Positions 21,932 through 34,509 of a stretch of 64,000 nt of DNA are shown piece by piece (within the stretch, counting starts at the first letter, position 1; every line of letters starts with the position of its first letter). The notes below the pieces were generated by a model. That model made no database searches, was not told where the DNA came from, and saw only the letters and a list, made by a program, of their open reading frames with translations. The position numbers and the translations under genes are program-made. This DNA comes from Lichenicoccus roseus (GTDB lineage: Bacteria; Pseudomonadota; Alphaproteobacteria; Acetobacterales; Acetobacteraceae): assembly GCF_005844085.1 (NCBI RefSeq), contig NZ_VCDI01000001.1:806001-870000 (forward strand), written 5' to 3'.

Positions 21932-22660
21932 GTGTGTACCGTCATCGTCTGCTCCTTGCCCGGCCAGGCTTGGCCACTCCTGATCGCCGCGAATCGCGAC
22001 GAGCGGCTCGACCGTCCCTGGGAGTCGCCGGGCCGGCACTGGCCCGAGCAGCACAACATCGTCGGCGGCTATGACGGCCTGGGTCACGGCACCTGGCTGG
22101 CGGTCAATGATCGCGGCGTTGCAGCCGCGGTATTGAACCGTGTAGGCAGCCTGGGGCCGGCCCCGGGCAAGCGGTCCCGCGGCGACCTGCCCCTGCTGGC
22201 GCTTCGCCACGAGACCGCCGAGGCCGCACTGGCCGAGATCGTGGCGCTCGATGCCGGCGGCTTCCGGTCGTTCAACATGGTGCTCGCCGATCGATCGCAT
22301 GCCTACTATGTCTGCGGCCTTGGCTATGGCCATCCGGAAGCGACGCAGCTCAGCGAGGGCATGCACATGATCGCGACCGCGGGGCCCGACGACATGCGGA
22401 TCCCGCGCATCGCCCGCCACCTGCCGCGATTCCAGTCGGCTGCCATGCCGGAGCCGCCGGACTGGAAGAACTGGATCCCCCTGCTGTCCGATCGGTCGCT
22501 GCCGGCCGGCAGCGAGCTCAACATTCCGCCGCGCTCCGGCTTCGGCACCAGCAATGCCTCGCTCGTCGCGGTGCCTGCCGACCCGGACGCCAGTCCGAAC
22601 TGGATGTTCGCAGCCGGCCCGCCGGATCGGGCGCCGTTCCAGCCGGTGGCCTTCAACTAG
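21932..22660 (+). CDS. NRDE family protein (TANGO2-like)
   Basis: A 242-residue protein of the DUF833/NRDE family. The start is taken as the GTG at 21932 because this makes the N-terminus MCTVIV, with Cys2 in the place conserved in the family, followed by the name-giving motif ANRDERLDRPW at about 20-30. Further family features are GGYDGLGHGTWLAVNDRGVAAAVLNR and FNMVLAD. A conserved Cys2 suggests an Ntn-hydrolase-like fold. The enzymatic role is not established; the eukaryotic relative TANGO2 is linked to haem or lipid handling. An ATG at 21896 would add 12 residues before the cysteine. Confidence 0.85.
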   Translation: MCTVIVCSLPGQAWPLLIAANRDERLDRPWESPGRHWPEQHNIVGGYDGLGHGTWLAVNDRGVAAAVLNRVGSLGPAPGKRSRGDLPLLALRHETAEAALAEIVALDAGGFRSFNMVLADRSHAYYVCGLGYGHPEATQLSEGMHMIATAGPDDMRIPRIARHLPRFQSAAMPEPPDWKNWIPLLSDRSLPAGSELNIPPRSGFGTSNASLVAVPADPDASPNWMFAAGPPDRAPFQPVAFN

Positions 22661-22779
22661 CCCAGCCTCCGGGCTCCAACGCCCTGGCTCGCGTGCGTCC
22701 CGCCCCGGTCGCGTTCATGCAGACAGGGTGCTATACCGCGCCGCGCACCGAAGGGCGTGATGACAGGTAAGGTACACGC

Positions 22780-23544
22780 ATGGCCCGCCGCCGACAGCTC
22801 TACGAGGGAAAAGCCAAGATCCTGTTCGAGGGGCCGGAGCCGGGAACGCTCGTTCAGTATTTCAAGGACGACGCAACCGCCGGCAACGGGGCCAAAAAGG
22901 GCATCATCACCGGCAAGGGCGTGCTGAACAACCGGATCAGCGAGCACCTGATGCTGCGCCTGCACGAGATCGGGGTGCCGACCCACTTCGTCCGCCGGCT
23001 GAACATGCGCGAGCAGCTGATCCGCGAGGTCGAGATCATTCCTCTCGAGGTGGTGGTGCGCAACGTCGCCGCCGGCAGCCTCTCGACCCGGCTCGGCATC
23101 CCCGAGGGTACCCGTCTGCCGCGCTCGATCATCGAATACTACTACAAGAACGACAGCCTGAACGACCCGATGGTGGCCGAGGAACACATCACCGCGTTCG
23201 GTTGGGCTTCGACCGCCGACATGGACGACATGGTGGCACTCGCGTTGCGCATCAACGACTTCCTGTCCGGCCTGTTCCTGGGCGTCGGCATCACCCTGGT
23301 CGACTTCAAGCTGGAGTTCGGCCGGCTGTGGGAGAACGAGGACATGCGGCTGGTGCTGGCGGACGAGATCAGCCCGGACAACTGTCGCCTGTGGGACTCC
23401 AAGACCAACGAGAAGATGGACAAGGATCGCTTCCGGCGCGACCTCGGCCGGGTCGAGGAAGCCTACCAGGAGGTCGCCAAACGGCTTGGCATCCTGCCCG
23501 AGGCTGGCAACAACGATCTCAAGGGCCCGGAGGTGATGCAGTGA
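22780..23544 (+). CDS. purC: Phosphoribosylaminoimidazole-succinocarboxamide synthase
   Basis: Step eight of purine synthesis: joins CAIR with aspartate using ATP. It is 254 residues. The family motifs are present: [12 protein letters not shown] at 6-17, [34 protein letters not shown] (SAICAR synthetase signature region), [24 protein letters not shown] and [11 protein letters not shown]. It opens the operon purC-purS-(Rap1a-like)-purQ-purL, and the 22-base gap to purS contains CCGGAGGG, the purS ribosome binding site. Confidence 0.96.
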   Translation: MARRRQLYEGKAKILFEGPEPGTLVQYFKDDATAGNGAKKGIITGKGVLNNRISEHLMLRLHEIGVPTHFVRRLNMREQLIREVEIIPLEVVVRNVAAGSLSTRLGIPEGTRLPRSIIEYYYKNDSLNDPMVAEEHITAFGWASTADMDDMVALALRINDFLSGLFLGVGITLVDFKLEFGRLWENEDMRLVLADEISPDNCRLWDSKTNEKMDKDRFRRDLGRVEEAYQEVAKRLGILPEAGNNDLKGPEVMQ

Positions 23545-23566
23545 GAGTGCACCGGAGGGTCCTGCC

Positions 23567-23809
23567 GTGAGAGTCAAAGTCACCGTCATGCTCAAGGAGG
23601 GCGTGCTCGATCCGCAGGGCAAGGCGATCGGTCATGCGCTGCATACGCTCGGCTTCGGCGAGGTCGGCGACGTGCGCGCCGGCCGGGTGATCGAACTGGA
23701 GCTCGACGAGACCGATCAAGGTCGGGCGCTGTCACGCGCCGAGGCGATGGCGCAGCGGTTGCTGGCCAACTCGGTGATCGAAACCTTTGCGGCCGAGGTG
23801 CTGGCATGA
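23567..23809 (+). CDS. purS: Phosphoribosylformylglycinamidine synthase subunit PurS
   Basis: The 80-residue small subunit that bridges PurQ and PurL in the FGAM synthase complex. It begins with a GTG and reads RVKVTVMLKEGVLDPQGKAI, the standard PurS opening, followed by ALHTLGFGEVGDVRAGRVIEL. Its TGA stop overlaps the ATG of the next gene (ATGA), which is not purQ but a secreted protein gene. Confidence 0.95.
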   Translation: MRVKVTVMLKEGVLDPQGKAIGHALHTLGFGEVGDVRAGRVIELELDETDQGRALSRAEAMAQRLLANSVIETFAAEVLA

Positions 23810-24186
23810 ACATGAAATTCGCGACGTTCCTGGTCGCCGGGGCTTGCATTCTGGCCCTCCCGCCGGCTCCCGCGCACGCCCAGCGGGTCTCGATGATGGC
23901 CGGCGGCAAGTTCCTGCAGATCTGCAGCGCGCCACGCGGCGTACCGGCCTGCGATGCCTACATAGCCGGCATGGCGGACAGCTTCGCTCTGATCCAGAAG
24001 CTGGCTGCGCACACTCCGGCGGACGCGAGCATGAAGCTGCCGGTCTGCATTCCAACCGCGACCGCGACAGCCGAGATACGTGGCCACGTGGTGTCCTGGC
24101 TGAAGGAGCATTCGGACCGGCTGCAGGCCCATGTCGGGGAGGATGTCTACGAGGCGCTTCGCACATCCTACCCGTGCAGCAACTAG
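23806..24186 (+). CDS. Rap1a/Tai-type immunity-like secreted protein
   Basis: A 126-residue secreted protein. Residues 1-25 form a signal peptide ([19 protein letters not shown]-type core, cleavage near AHA-QR). The mature part has the layout of the Rap1a/Tai immunity family: [11 protein letters not shown], then [12 protein letters not shown], then a cysteine-containing [23 protein letters not shown] and a final EALRTSYPC. Four cysteines in the mature part would allow two disulfides. Family members bind type VI secretion amidase effectors, but many alphaproteobacterial relatives have no known partner, and no effector gene is seen here. It overlaps purS (ATGA) and is followed by purQ 13 bases on, so it is locked into the purine operon. 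Confidence 0.7.
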   Translation: MNMKFATFLVAGACILALPPAPAHAQRVSMMAGGKFLQICSAPRGVPACDAYIAGMADSFALIQKLAAHTPADASMKLPVCIPTATATAEIRGHVVSWLKEHSDRLQAHVGEDVYEALRTSYPCSN

Positions 24187-24199
24187 GACGGTCGGGCTG

Positions 24200-24888
24200 A
24201 TGCGGGCCGGCATCGTCGTCTTCCCCGGCACCAACCGCGAGCGCGACATGGCGATCGCCTTGCAGGGAGCCACCGGCACGCAGGCGGTCATGCTGTGGCA
24301 TCGCGACACCGTGCTGCCGGCGCTCGACCTCGTCGTGCTGCCGGGCGGGTTCAGCCATGGCGACTATCTGCGCTGCGGGGCGATGGCGGCACATTCACCG
24401 ATCATGACCGCGGTGCGCAGCTTCGCCGAGGCCGGCGGCCATGTGCTCGGCGTCTGCAACGGCTTCCAGATCCTGACCGAGGCGGGATTGCTGCCGGGTG
24501 CGCTGCTGCGCAACGCCGGCCTGCGCTTCCTCTCGCATGACTGCCACCTGCGGGTGGAGCGCGAAGGCACGGCGTTCACCCGTGGCTGGTCGGCCGGCGA
24601 TGTGTTCCGCGCGCCCCTCGCCCATGGCGACGGCAACTACGTCGCCGACCGCGAGACCTTGGAGCGGCTCGACGGCGACGGCCTGGTCGCGTTCCGCTAC
24701 AGCGATGCGGCGGGCCGGGTCGATGCCGGCACCAACCCGAACGGCAGCGCCGGCAACATCGCTGGGGTGTTCAGCCGCAATCTTCGCGTGCTCGGCCTGA
24801 TGCCGCATCCGGAGGATCTGGTCGATCCGCTGATGGGCGGCATCGACGGCAAGCCGCTGTTCGACGGACTGGTGCAGGCGCTCGCGGC

Positions 24889-24892
<4 letters not shown>
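24200..24892 (+). CDS. purQ: Phosphoribosylformylglycinamidine synthase subunit PurQ (glutaminase)
   Basis: Releases ammonia from glutamine for PurL. It is 230 residues from the ATG at 24200 (preceded by GGACGG). The class I amidotransferase triad is visible: the nucleophile in [13 protein letters not shown], and His and Glu in [10 protein letters not shown]. The N-terminus [15 protein letters not shown] and [16 protein letters not shown] are standard. The stop overlaps the purL start (ATGA). Confidence 0.96.
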
Positions 24893-27117
<2,225 letters not shown>

Positions 27118-27177
27118 CGTCCGCGGGTGACCGAAGTCTTTGCCTGACCTAGCCTTGACTGACAGGGAACCAACCTC

Positions 27178-27414
27178 ATGCCGATGGCTGCCAACGAGAT
27201 CGAGACGCTGATCCGGGCCGCACTGCCGGATGCCAGCGTCACGATCGAGGATCTCGCGGGCGACGGCGACCATTACGCCTGCAAGGTGGTGAGCGAAGCC
27301 TTTCGCGGCCGTTCGCGCCTGCAGCAGCACCAGATGATATATGCCGCCCTGCAGGGGCATATGGGTGGTACCCTGCACGCCCTGGCCCTGCAGACGAATG
27401 CTCCTGCCGCCTGA
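27178..27414 (+). CDS. bolA: BolA family protein
   Basis: A 78-residue cytosolic protein that partners with CGFS monothiol glutaredoxins in iron-sulfur cluster handling. The family fold is clear: NEIETLIRAALPDASVTIEDL, GDGDHYACKVVSEAF and RLQQHQMIYAALQGHMGGTLHALALQT with the conserved histidine. The cysteine in HYACKVV and the C-terminal His fit the cluster-binding type. Its direct neighbour grxD encodes the expected partner. CAGGGA precedes the ATG; a second ATG lies two codons in. Confidence 0.93.
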   Translation: MPMAANEIETLIRAALPDASVTIEDLAGDGDHYACKVVSEAFRGRSRLQQHQMIYAALQGHMGGTLHALALQTNAPAA

Positions 27415-27420
27415 AGCAGG

Positions 27421-27446
27421 CCGGGTATCCGCTTCCTGGATACCGG
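27421..27446. terminator. Hairpin between bolA and grxD
   Basis: An inverted repeat (CCGG-GTATCC against GGATACCGG, one bulged base) with a 7-base loop lies 7 bases after the bolA stop. No T-run follows, so it may be a processing or attenuating stem-loop rather than a full terminator. It would allow bolA and grxD to be expressed at different levels. Confidence 0.4.
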
Positions 27447-27481
27447 TTGCGACAAGCTTGCCGACCACGAGGAATTATCAG

Positions 27482-27835
27482 ATGTCCGACGCCGTCTTCG
27501 ATCGCATCCGCAGCGAGATCAACGCCAACCCGGTGATGCTCTACATGAAGGGCGACGCGATGTTTCCGCAATGCGGGTTCTCGGCCCGCGTGGTGCAGAT
27601 CCTGTCGCACATGAAGGTCCCGTTCCAGACCGCGAACGTGCTCGAGGATGCCGGCCTGCGCGATGGCATCAAGGCATTCTCCAACTGGCCGACCATCCCG
27701 CAGCTCTACGTCAAGGGTGAACTGGTCGGCGGCTGCGACATCGTCACCGAGATGTACCAGTCCGGGGAACTCGAAAGCCTGTTGGCCGAGCATGGCGTCG
27801 TGCCGGCTTCGGCCTCCGCTTCCGCGTCGGCCTGA
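27482..27835 (+). CDS. grxD: Monothiol glutaredoxin, CGFS type (Grx4)
   Basis: A 117-residue protein that carries a [2Fe-2S] cluster together with glutathione and BolA. The active-site CGFS lies at 31-34 in FPQCGFSARVV, and the glutathione-binding WPTIPQLYVKGELVGGCDIV follows. The N-terminal part (VFDRIRSEINANPVMLYMKGD) is standard. The C-terminus ends in a short Ala/Ser repeat (PASASASASA) of no known role. GAGGA precedes the ATG at 27482. Confidence 0.95.
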   Translation: MSDAVFDRIRSEINANPVMLYMKGDAMFPQCGFSARVVQILSHMKVPFQTANVLEDAGLRDGIKAFSNWPTIPQLYVKGELVGGCDIVTEMYQSGELESLLAEHGVVPASASASASA

Positions 27836-27850
27836 CCGGCCGGTGGCGCC

Positions 27851-28429
27851 ATGGGCAACCTAGCGCCACACGCGCTCGGACGGGTCGCCGGCCGCAATGC
27901 CGCGACGACCCGGACGACGCTGCTTGAAGCGGGCGCCTACTGGTTCGCCCGCAAGAGCTACGACCACGTCAATGTCCGCGAGATCGCCGATCGCGCCGGT
28001 GTCGCGCCGGCGCTGATCAACCGCTACTTCGGTTCAAAGGCGCTGCTGTTCAGCGAACTGCTGGCCGAAGCCGGGCACGCCGCCAACCCATTGGATGGCG
28101 ACATTTCCAACCTCGGCGAGCGGCTGGCCGCGTTCATGCTCGCCGACCCGGACGTGGCACGCGACCTGCCCGGCGGGTCCAGCCTGATGATCCTGCTGCA
28201 CTCGATCGCCAGCATCGGCGTGCAGGACCTGGTTGTGGACCAGGTGCGGCAGCTCGCCACCCAGAGGCTGGTCGACATGCTGGAAGGCGCGGAACGTGAA
28301 CAGCGGGCTGCCCTGATCTTCGGCTACCTGATCGGCTGCCTGATGATCCGCCAGATGGTGCCGCTTACCGCAACCACCACCCTCTGTCTCGCCGATGCCA
28401 TCCAGCACTGCGTGGAGGTTCGGCCCTGA
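27851..28429 (+). CDS. TetR/AcrR family transcriptional regulator
   Basis: A 192-residue one-component regulator. The DNA-binding domain is at about 15-70: TRTTLLEAGAYWFARKSYDHVNVREIADRAGVAPALINRYFGSKALLFSELL (by position 20-71), with the helix-turn-helix in VNVREIADRAGVAPALINRYF. The C-terminal half is a helical ligand and dimerisation domain without recognisable specificity. It follows grxD by 15 bases and may be co-transcribed. The target is not evident; no efflux gene is adjacent. Confidence 0.9.
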   Translation: MGNLAPHALGRVAGRNAATTRTTLLEAGAYWFARKSYDHVNVREIADRAGVAPALINRYFGSKALLFSELLAEAGHAANPLDGDISNLGERLAAFMLADPDVARDLPGGSSLMILLHSIASIGVQDLVVDQVRQLATQRLVDMLEGAEREQRAALIFGYLIGCLMIRQMVPLTATTTLCLADAIQHCVEVRP

Positions 28430-28562
28430 TCCGGCAATGTCGGGTCTCGGGATGCTTTACCTCGGACGCCCGCCTGTCGTAGTCCTGCGGTATGCACGGC
28501 AAGAGCTGCCGCCATGCGCCCAGCTATCGAGGCGCGGCTGCTTGCCGGACCGGAGAGACAGA

Positions 28563-28856
28563 ATGTCGTTACGCTTGATTGCGATCTGCGCCCTGATCGG
28601 CATCGGGGTCGTATCCGGCCTCTCCACCTTCCCCGCCAAGGCGCAGCACGTGGTCACCGACTACGAGGCGCGCAAGCTGACCCTGGATGCGCTGACCGCG
28701 GTGCCACGGCCGGTCTATCGCCCGGTCTTCAGGCCGGTCGTGCGGCAGGCGATGGCGATGCGACGCATCCGCCACGCCGGCGGGGTCAGTCGCGCGATGC
28801 ATGCCAGCTACCGCCACCACTCCAGCATACATGGCGGCTTCCGCCGTCATCGCTGA
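28563..28856 (+). CDS. Small secreted basic protein, unknown
   Basis: A 97-residue protein with a signal peptide (residues 1-27: SLRLIAICALIGIGVVSGLSTFPAKA-Q type). The mature part is rich in Arg, His and Pro, including the near-repeat RPVYRPVFRPVVRQA, and ends in a His/Arg-rich tail (YRHHSSIHGGFRRHR). CGGAGAGA precedes the ATG at 28563, which supports the start. I do not recognise a family. The charge suggests an envelope-bound or metal-binding role, but this is a guess. Confidence 0.6.
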   Translation: MSLRLIAICALIGIGVVSGLSTFPAKAQHVVTDYEARKLTLDALTAVPRPVYRPVFRPVVRQAMAMRRIRHAGGVSRAMHASYRHHSSIHGGFRRHR

Positions 28857-28872
28857 CCGGTCGGCCCGATCG

Positions 28873-30912
28873 TCAAGCCGGTAGCAGCGCGGCGCTGGGC
28901 CGGTCCGGCGCCATCTCGCCACGCAGGCCAGGCTCGCCCAGGTCCGGGCCGTCGCGCGGCGGCCCGATCAGATAGCCCTGGATCAGCGAGCAGCCGAGCG
29001 AAAGCAGCAGTTCGAGCTGCGCCTCGGTCTCGACCCCTTCGGCGACGCATTCGAGCCCGAGATTGCGGCACATGTCGGCGATCGTGCTGACGATCCCACG
29101 CGCCGACCCGCTGGTTGTGATGTCGGTCACGAAGCTGCGGTCGATCTTGATCTTGTCCGGCTTGAGGCGATGCACGTGGCTCAGGCTGGAAAAGCCGGTG
29201 CCGAAATCGTCCAGGGCCACCCGGGTGCCAAGCTCGCGAAGGGTGCGCAACGCCTCCGCCGCCTGCTCGAAATCGCGCATCACCGCCGTCTCGGTGATCT
29301 CGAACTCGATCCGGCGGGGTGCCACGCCGCTGCTCCGGACGATCTTCCGCACCGCAGCCATGGTGGCGTTCGAGCCCACATCGAGAGCCGACAGGTTGAA
29401 CGAGAGGGACAGCGTCTCCGGCCAGGCCGCGGCGGCCTGCAGGGCCCTTGCGAGCAGCATCTCGGTCAACCGGCCGATCTGCCGGGCCTGCTCGGCGACC
29501 GGAATGAAGATCGCGGGACTGACCAGACCAAGGGTCGGGCTCCGCCATCGCGCCAGCGCCTCGTAGCCGATGGTTCGACGCTCAGGCACGTTGCGTATCG
29601 GCTGGTAGACCAGCCACATCTCGCTTCCCAGGTCCGCGTGCCGGAGCGCCTGCTCGATCCTGCTGGTTTCGCGTATGCGGATGCCGTGCTCCCGGTTGAA
29701 CATCACCGCCCTGCCGTTGCGGCACTGCTTGGAATTGTAGAGGGCGTAGTCGGCCCGCTCGAACAGCTGGGTCGCGGTCGAGGCGCCATCCGGATACGAC
29801 ACCAGGCCCGCGGACGCCGCCACCTCCGCCAGGATATCCGGCGCGAGATAGGGACCCTGCAGCAGCGCGCACAGCCGCTCCCCGAAGGCGAGGATCTCGT
29901 CGTCGGTCGGATTTCCCATCAGGATGGTGCCGAACTCGTCGCCACCGAGCCTGGCCAGCAGTACCGAGGGTCCGGCGAGCTTGCGCAGGCGCTCACCGAC
30001 TTCCGCCAGCAGCTGGTCGCCCCTGGCATGCCCGTGCACGTCGTTGACGCCCTTGAACCCGTCCAGGTCGCAGAGCGCCACCGCGAAGCGCGTGCCCGAC
30101 CGCGCCGCCTCCGCCAGCACGCGGTCCAGGTCGGCAAGGAAGCGGCGCCGGTTGGGCAGCCCGGTCAGGCTGTCGAGGTTGGCGAGGATGAAGTTCTCGT
30201 CACTCAGGCGCTGGGTTTCCGCCTGCCGCGCGACCAGCTGGCGCTGCGAAACGATGAGCCTCGCGAAGTCCGAGTAGTTCCGCAGCAGGATGAAGACCAT
30301 CCCCGCCGTCACCAGCAGCAGGTTGACAGCGACTGCCACGAAGACCGGATTCATCGTCAGGCAGAAGAAGATTGCATACGGAACGATCACGATCGCGGTC
30401 AGCAGCAGGGCCGCGCTGCGAAGGTGCATCAGGCAGAAGATGCAGCTGATCACGGTGATCGCCATGTAGAAGGCGACGTGGCATTGCGCATAGGCGTTGC
30501 CGTACGGGAACAGGCTGAGCGACCAGGCGGTGAAGCCCATGCCGAGGACCGCTACCAGCCTGAGTGTGCTACGCAGCTGCCGGACCGCCTCGCACCCGTC
30601 TATCTCGCGGCGCGATCGCCGCAGCCAGACCACGACCCGGACGGCGCAGGCGGTGCAGCCGACCAGCGGGATCACCACGGCGAGGAATATCGGCGCACGA
30701 TGCACGTGCGTCGCGGCAAGCAGCGCGGTATTGACGATCAGGATCGCATACAGGACCGGGATCTGCCGCGAGAAGGCGGCAAGTTGCGACAGCGCCAGAT
30801 CCGGATCGTTCACCGGCAGCGACAGACCGGCCCGCAGCGCGACCCACCGGCTCCCAATCGCGGCGATCGCGCGGGCGACGGGACCGGCCGGAGCTTTGCC
30901 ATCGATCTGCAT
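28873..30912 (-). CDS. Membrane GGDEF-EAL protein (c-di-GMP turnover)
   Basis: A 679-residue inner-membrane protein that may both make and degrade cyclic di-GMP. About six hydrophobic segments lie between residues 50 and 215 and form a membrane sensor without a named family. The GGDEF motif is intact at 323-327 but there is no RxxD I-site before it. The EAL domain is also complete by eye: EAL at 451-453, NLSAL, the glutamate in EITETAVM, DDFGTGFSSL at 568-577, the lysine in LKPDKIKIDRSFV and EGVET near 625. It is therefore a true bifunctional candidate; net direction cannot be told. It is divergent from groES. Confidence 0.92.
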   Translation of the reverse strand: MQIDGKAPAGPVARAIAAIGSRWVALRAGLSLPVNDPDLALSQLAAFSRQIPVLYAILIVNTALLAATHVHRAPIFLAVVIPLVGCTACAVRVVVWLRRSRREIDGCEAVRQLRSTLRLVAVLGMGFTAWSLSLFPYGNAYAQCHVAFYMAITVISCIFCLMHLRSAALLLTAIVIVPYAIFFCLTMNPVFVAVAVNLLLVTAGMVFILLRNYSDFARLIVSQRQLVARQAETQRLSDENFILANLDSLTGLPNRRRFLADLDRVLAEAARSGTRFAVALCDLDGFKGVNDVHGHARGDQLLAEVGERLRKLAGPSVLLARLGGDEFGTILMGNPTDDEILAFGERLCALLQGPYLAPDILAEVAASAGLVSYPDGASTATQLFERADYALYNSKQCRNGRAVMFNREHGIRIRETSRIEQALRHADLGSEMWLVYQPIRNVPERRTIGYEALARWRSPTLGLVSPAIFIPVAEQARQIGRLTEMLLARALQAAAAWPETLSLSFNLSALDVGSNATMAAVRKIVRSSGVAPRRIEFEITETAVMRDFEQAAEALRTLRELGTRVALDDFGTGFSSLSHVHRLKPDKIKIDRSFVTDITTSGSARGIVSTIADMCRNLGLECVAEGVETEAQLELLLSLGCSLIQGYLIGPPRDGPDLGEPGLRGEMAPDRPSAALLPA

Positions 30913-31166
30913 GCGGCGCAGCCTAGCCGTGTCGGTTTAAAGCCCGGTTAACAGCCGCCTGAGTAGTTTCCGATGGTTGGCGAACGGCCTGCAGGCAGGA
31001 AGGATAGGCGTGCCGCATGACCGGGTGTACCGCCCGTTCCAGGCCGCAGTCACGGCCGGATGCGCACGCTTCGACCGCGTCCACCAGCAGGGCCCCGGAG
31101 CGGCTCATCGGAGCAGCCCCGGGGGCGGCAACGTCGTGGCATCAGCGTCAACAAGGATTATCCCGC

Positions 31167-31481
31167 ATGACATTTCGCCCGCTGCACGACCGCGTCGTGG
31201 TTCGCAGGATCACCGCGCTGGAGAAGACCGCCGGCGGCATCATCATTCCCGACACCGTCAAGGAGAAGCCGGTGGAGGGCGAGATCGTGGCGGCGGGCCC
31301 CGGCGCGCGCAACGAGGCCGGGGCGATCGTTGCCCTCGATGTCCATGCCGGCGACCGGGTGCTGTTCGGCAAATGGTCCGGGACCGAGGTCAAGATCGAC
31401 GGCGAGGACCTGTTGATCATGAAGGAGAGCGATCTCCTCGGCGTCATCGAGGGGCCGCACGCCCTCGCAAAAGTCGCCTGA
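31167..31481 (+). CDS. groES: Co-chaperonin GroES
   Basis: The 104-residue lid of the GroEL chamber. It starts at the ATG at 31167 (AAGGAT upstream) and reads [14 protein letters not shown], then [28 protein letters not shown] (mobile loop and roof region by position about 22-50), then [35 protein letters not shown]. The 254 bases upstream have no CIRCE inverted repeat that I can see, so control by HrcA is not supported; a heat-shock sigma factor is more likely. Confidence 0.96.
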   Translation: MTFRPLHDRVVVRRITALEKTAGGIIIPDTVKEKPVEGEIVAAGPGARNEAGAIVALDVHAGDRVLFGKWSGTEVKIDGEDLLIMKESDLLGVIEGPHALAKVA

Positions 31482-31492
31482 TCGCGAAATAG

Positions 31493-33139
<1,647 letters not shown>

Positions 33140-33146
33140 AACAAGG

Positions 33147-33165
33147 CCGGCTCGTCTCGAGCCGG
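33147..33165 (+). terminator. Hairpin after groEL
   Basis: A perfect 8-bp stem (CCGGCTCG with CGAGCCGG) closed by a 3-base loop begins 8 bases after the groEL stop. The following bases (TAGACTTGCTCT) are only modestly T-rich. It is a good candidate for the end of the groESL transcript. Confidence 0.6.
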
Positions 33166-33308
33166 TAGACTTGCTCTAGCCGATCGATCTGGCTGAGCCT
33201 TGCTCCCCCGCCCCGGACGAACCGCAACTCGATCAGCGGCTCGCCCGGGGCGTCTTGCATCCGCCAGCCCGGCGCCGTCGTAACTCGACGACACGCTGGG
33301 ATGGTGCC

Positions 33309-34382
33309 GTGCCGATTACGAGCCGACGGACCTGCGCGCTGGCGCTGCTTGCAGGGGCGGTGCTGGCGATCGCATCGCAGCCGGAGCCTGCCCTTGCTCA
33401 TGTGAAATGGTTCTGCACCATCGTCGACGTATCCAGCCCTCCGCTCGGCCTGCATCATGTCGTCTCGGTATTCTTCGTGCAGATCGGGAGCGGCTTCCTC
33501 CTCCTGGTGGCTGCAGGCGTCTATGCCGATGGCTGGATCGCGCGCGTCTGGCCGCGTTCGCTGTCATCCGGCGCGGGGCTGCGCAAGGTCGAGGATCTGC
33601 TCGTGCGAGGCGGCGTCGGCCTCTACTGCCTCTCCCTTTGGAACCGCGCCGCAGTGGTCCCCTGGGGCCATGCCGGCGCCATCCTCACTCCGGAACTACT
33701 GGATCGCGACCACCTCGTCGGCACGATGCAGATCGCGATCGCCATACTGGTGCTCTGGCGCCGCACCTGCCCGATCGCGGCACTGCTGCTGGCCTTGCTG
33801 TTTGGCCTCGGGATCGTCCGCTACGGTTTGTTCCACATGACCGACTACGTTTATTTTCTCGGCTTCGTCTTCTATCTCGGGCTGAGTGATACGACCGGTC
33901 GCTGGCGGGCGGCGCGACTGCCGGTGCTCACCGGGGCGCTCGGGTTCAGCCTGATGTGGACCGCGATCGAGAAGTTCCTGTATCCGCAATGGACGGCGCA
34001 GATCCTGCTGCTGCATCCGGACATCACGGCCGGCCTGCCGGTCGCGAGCGTGATCGTCGTCGCGGGCTTCGTAGAGTTCAGCCTGGCCTTCTACCTGGTG
34101 ATCGGTCGCGGCCTGCTGCGGGTCGCGGCGCTGGCATTCATGATGGTCTTCGTCAGCGCGATCCCGGAATTCGGCCGCCTCGACAGCGTCGGGCACGTCC
34201 CGATCATCGCCACGCTGCTGGCGATATGCCTGCGCGGCGCATCGCCGATGCAGAACGCCATGTGGCTGCGCGGCTCTGGTCCTGCGGTCAACATGGTTGC
34301 GGCCAGCATGCTCTACCTGGTCGCGTTCTCGATGATGACCGCTCTCTACTACACGCTGCAGCTCAGTGGGGCCCGTGGGTGA
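33309..34382 (+). CDS. Multi-pass membrane protein, DoxX-like, unknown
   Basis: A 357-residue protein taken from the GTG at 33309, which has GGGA about nine bases upstream. Residues 1-30 form a signal peptide or first helix ending at ALAHVKWF, a motif I recall from uncharacterised proteobacterial membrane proteins. About eight further hydrophobic segments follow; the C-terminal half (LPVLTGALGFSLMWTAIEKFLYPQW ... VVAGFVEFSLAFYLVIGRGLLR, by position about 200-270) resembles the DoxX-type four-helix fold. An ATG at 33255 in frame would lengthen the N-terminus by 18 residues. The function is unknown. Confidence 0.7.
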   Translation: MPITSRRTCALALLAGAVLAIASQPEPALAHVKWFCTIVDVSSPPLGLHHVVSVFFVQIGSGFLLLVAAGVYADGWIARVWPRSLSSGAGLRKVEDLLVRGGVGLYCLSLWNRAAVVPWGHAGAILTPELLDRDHLVGTMQIAIAILVLWRRTCPIAALLLALLFGLGIVRYGLFHMTDYVYFLGFVFYLGLSDTTGRWRAARLPVLTGALGFSLMWTAIEKFLYPQWTAQILLLHPDITAGLPVASVIVVAGFVEFSLAFYLVIGRGLLRVAALAFMMVFVSAIPEFGRLDSVGHVPIIATLLAICLRGASPMQNAMWLRGSGPAVNMVAASMLYLVAFSMMTALYYTLQLSGARG

Positions 34383-34509
34383 CCCCGTCTCCGCTGGGCC
34401 AGGCTTCAATTTTGCCGGACCGGACGAACCGCCGCCACTGCCCCGCGTGGAAGTTGCGTGGTAGCTGCCAGGGCGGCGGTCCGGTCCAGGATGGGTGACG
34501 CAGCGGGCG

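Noticed and set aside
29170-30951. A 593-codon plus-strand frame opposite the GGDEF-EAL gene
   Set aside because: It is antisense to a protein with intact GGDEF and EAL motifs and has no recognisable domain.
30913-31166. CIRCE element before groES
   Set aside because: No TTAGCACTC and no matching inverted half was found.
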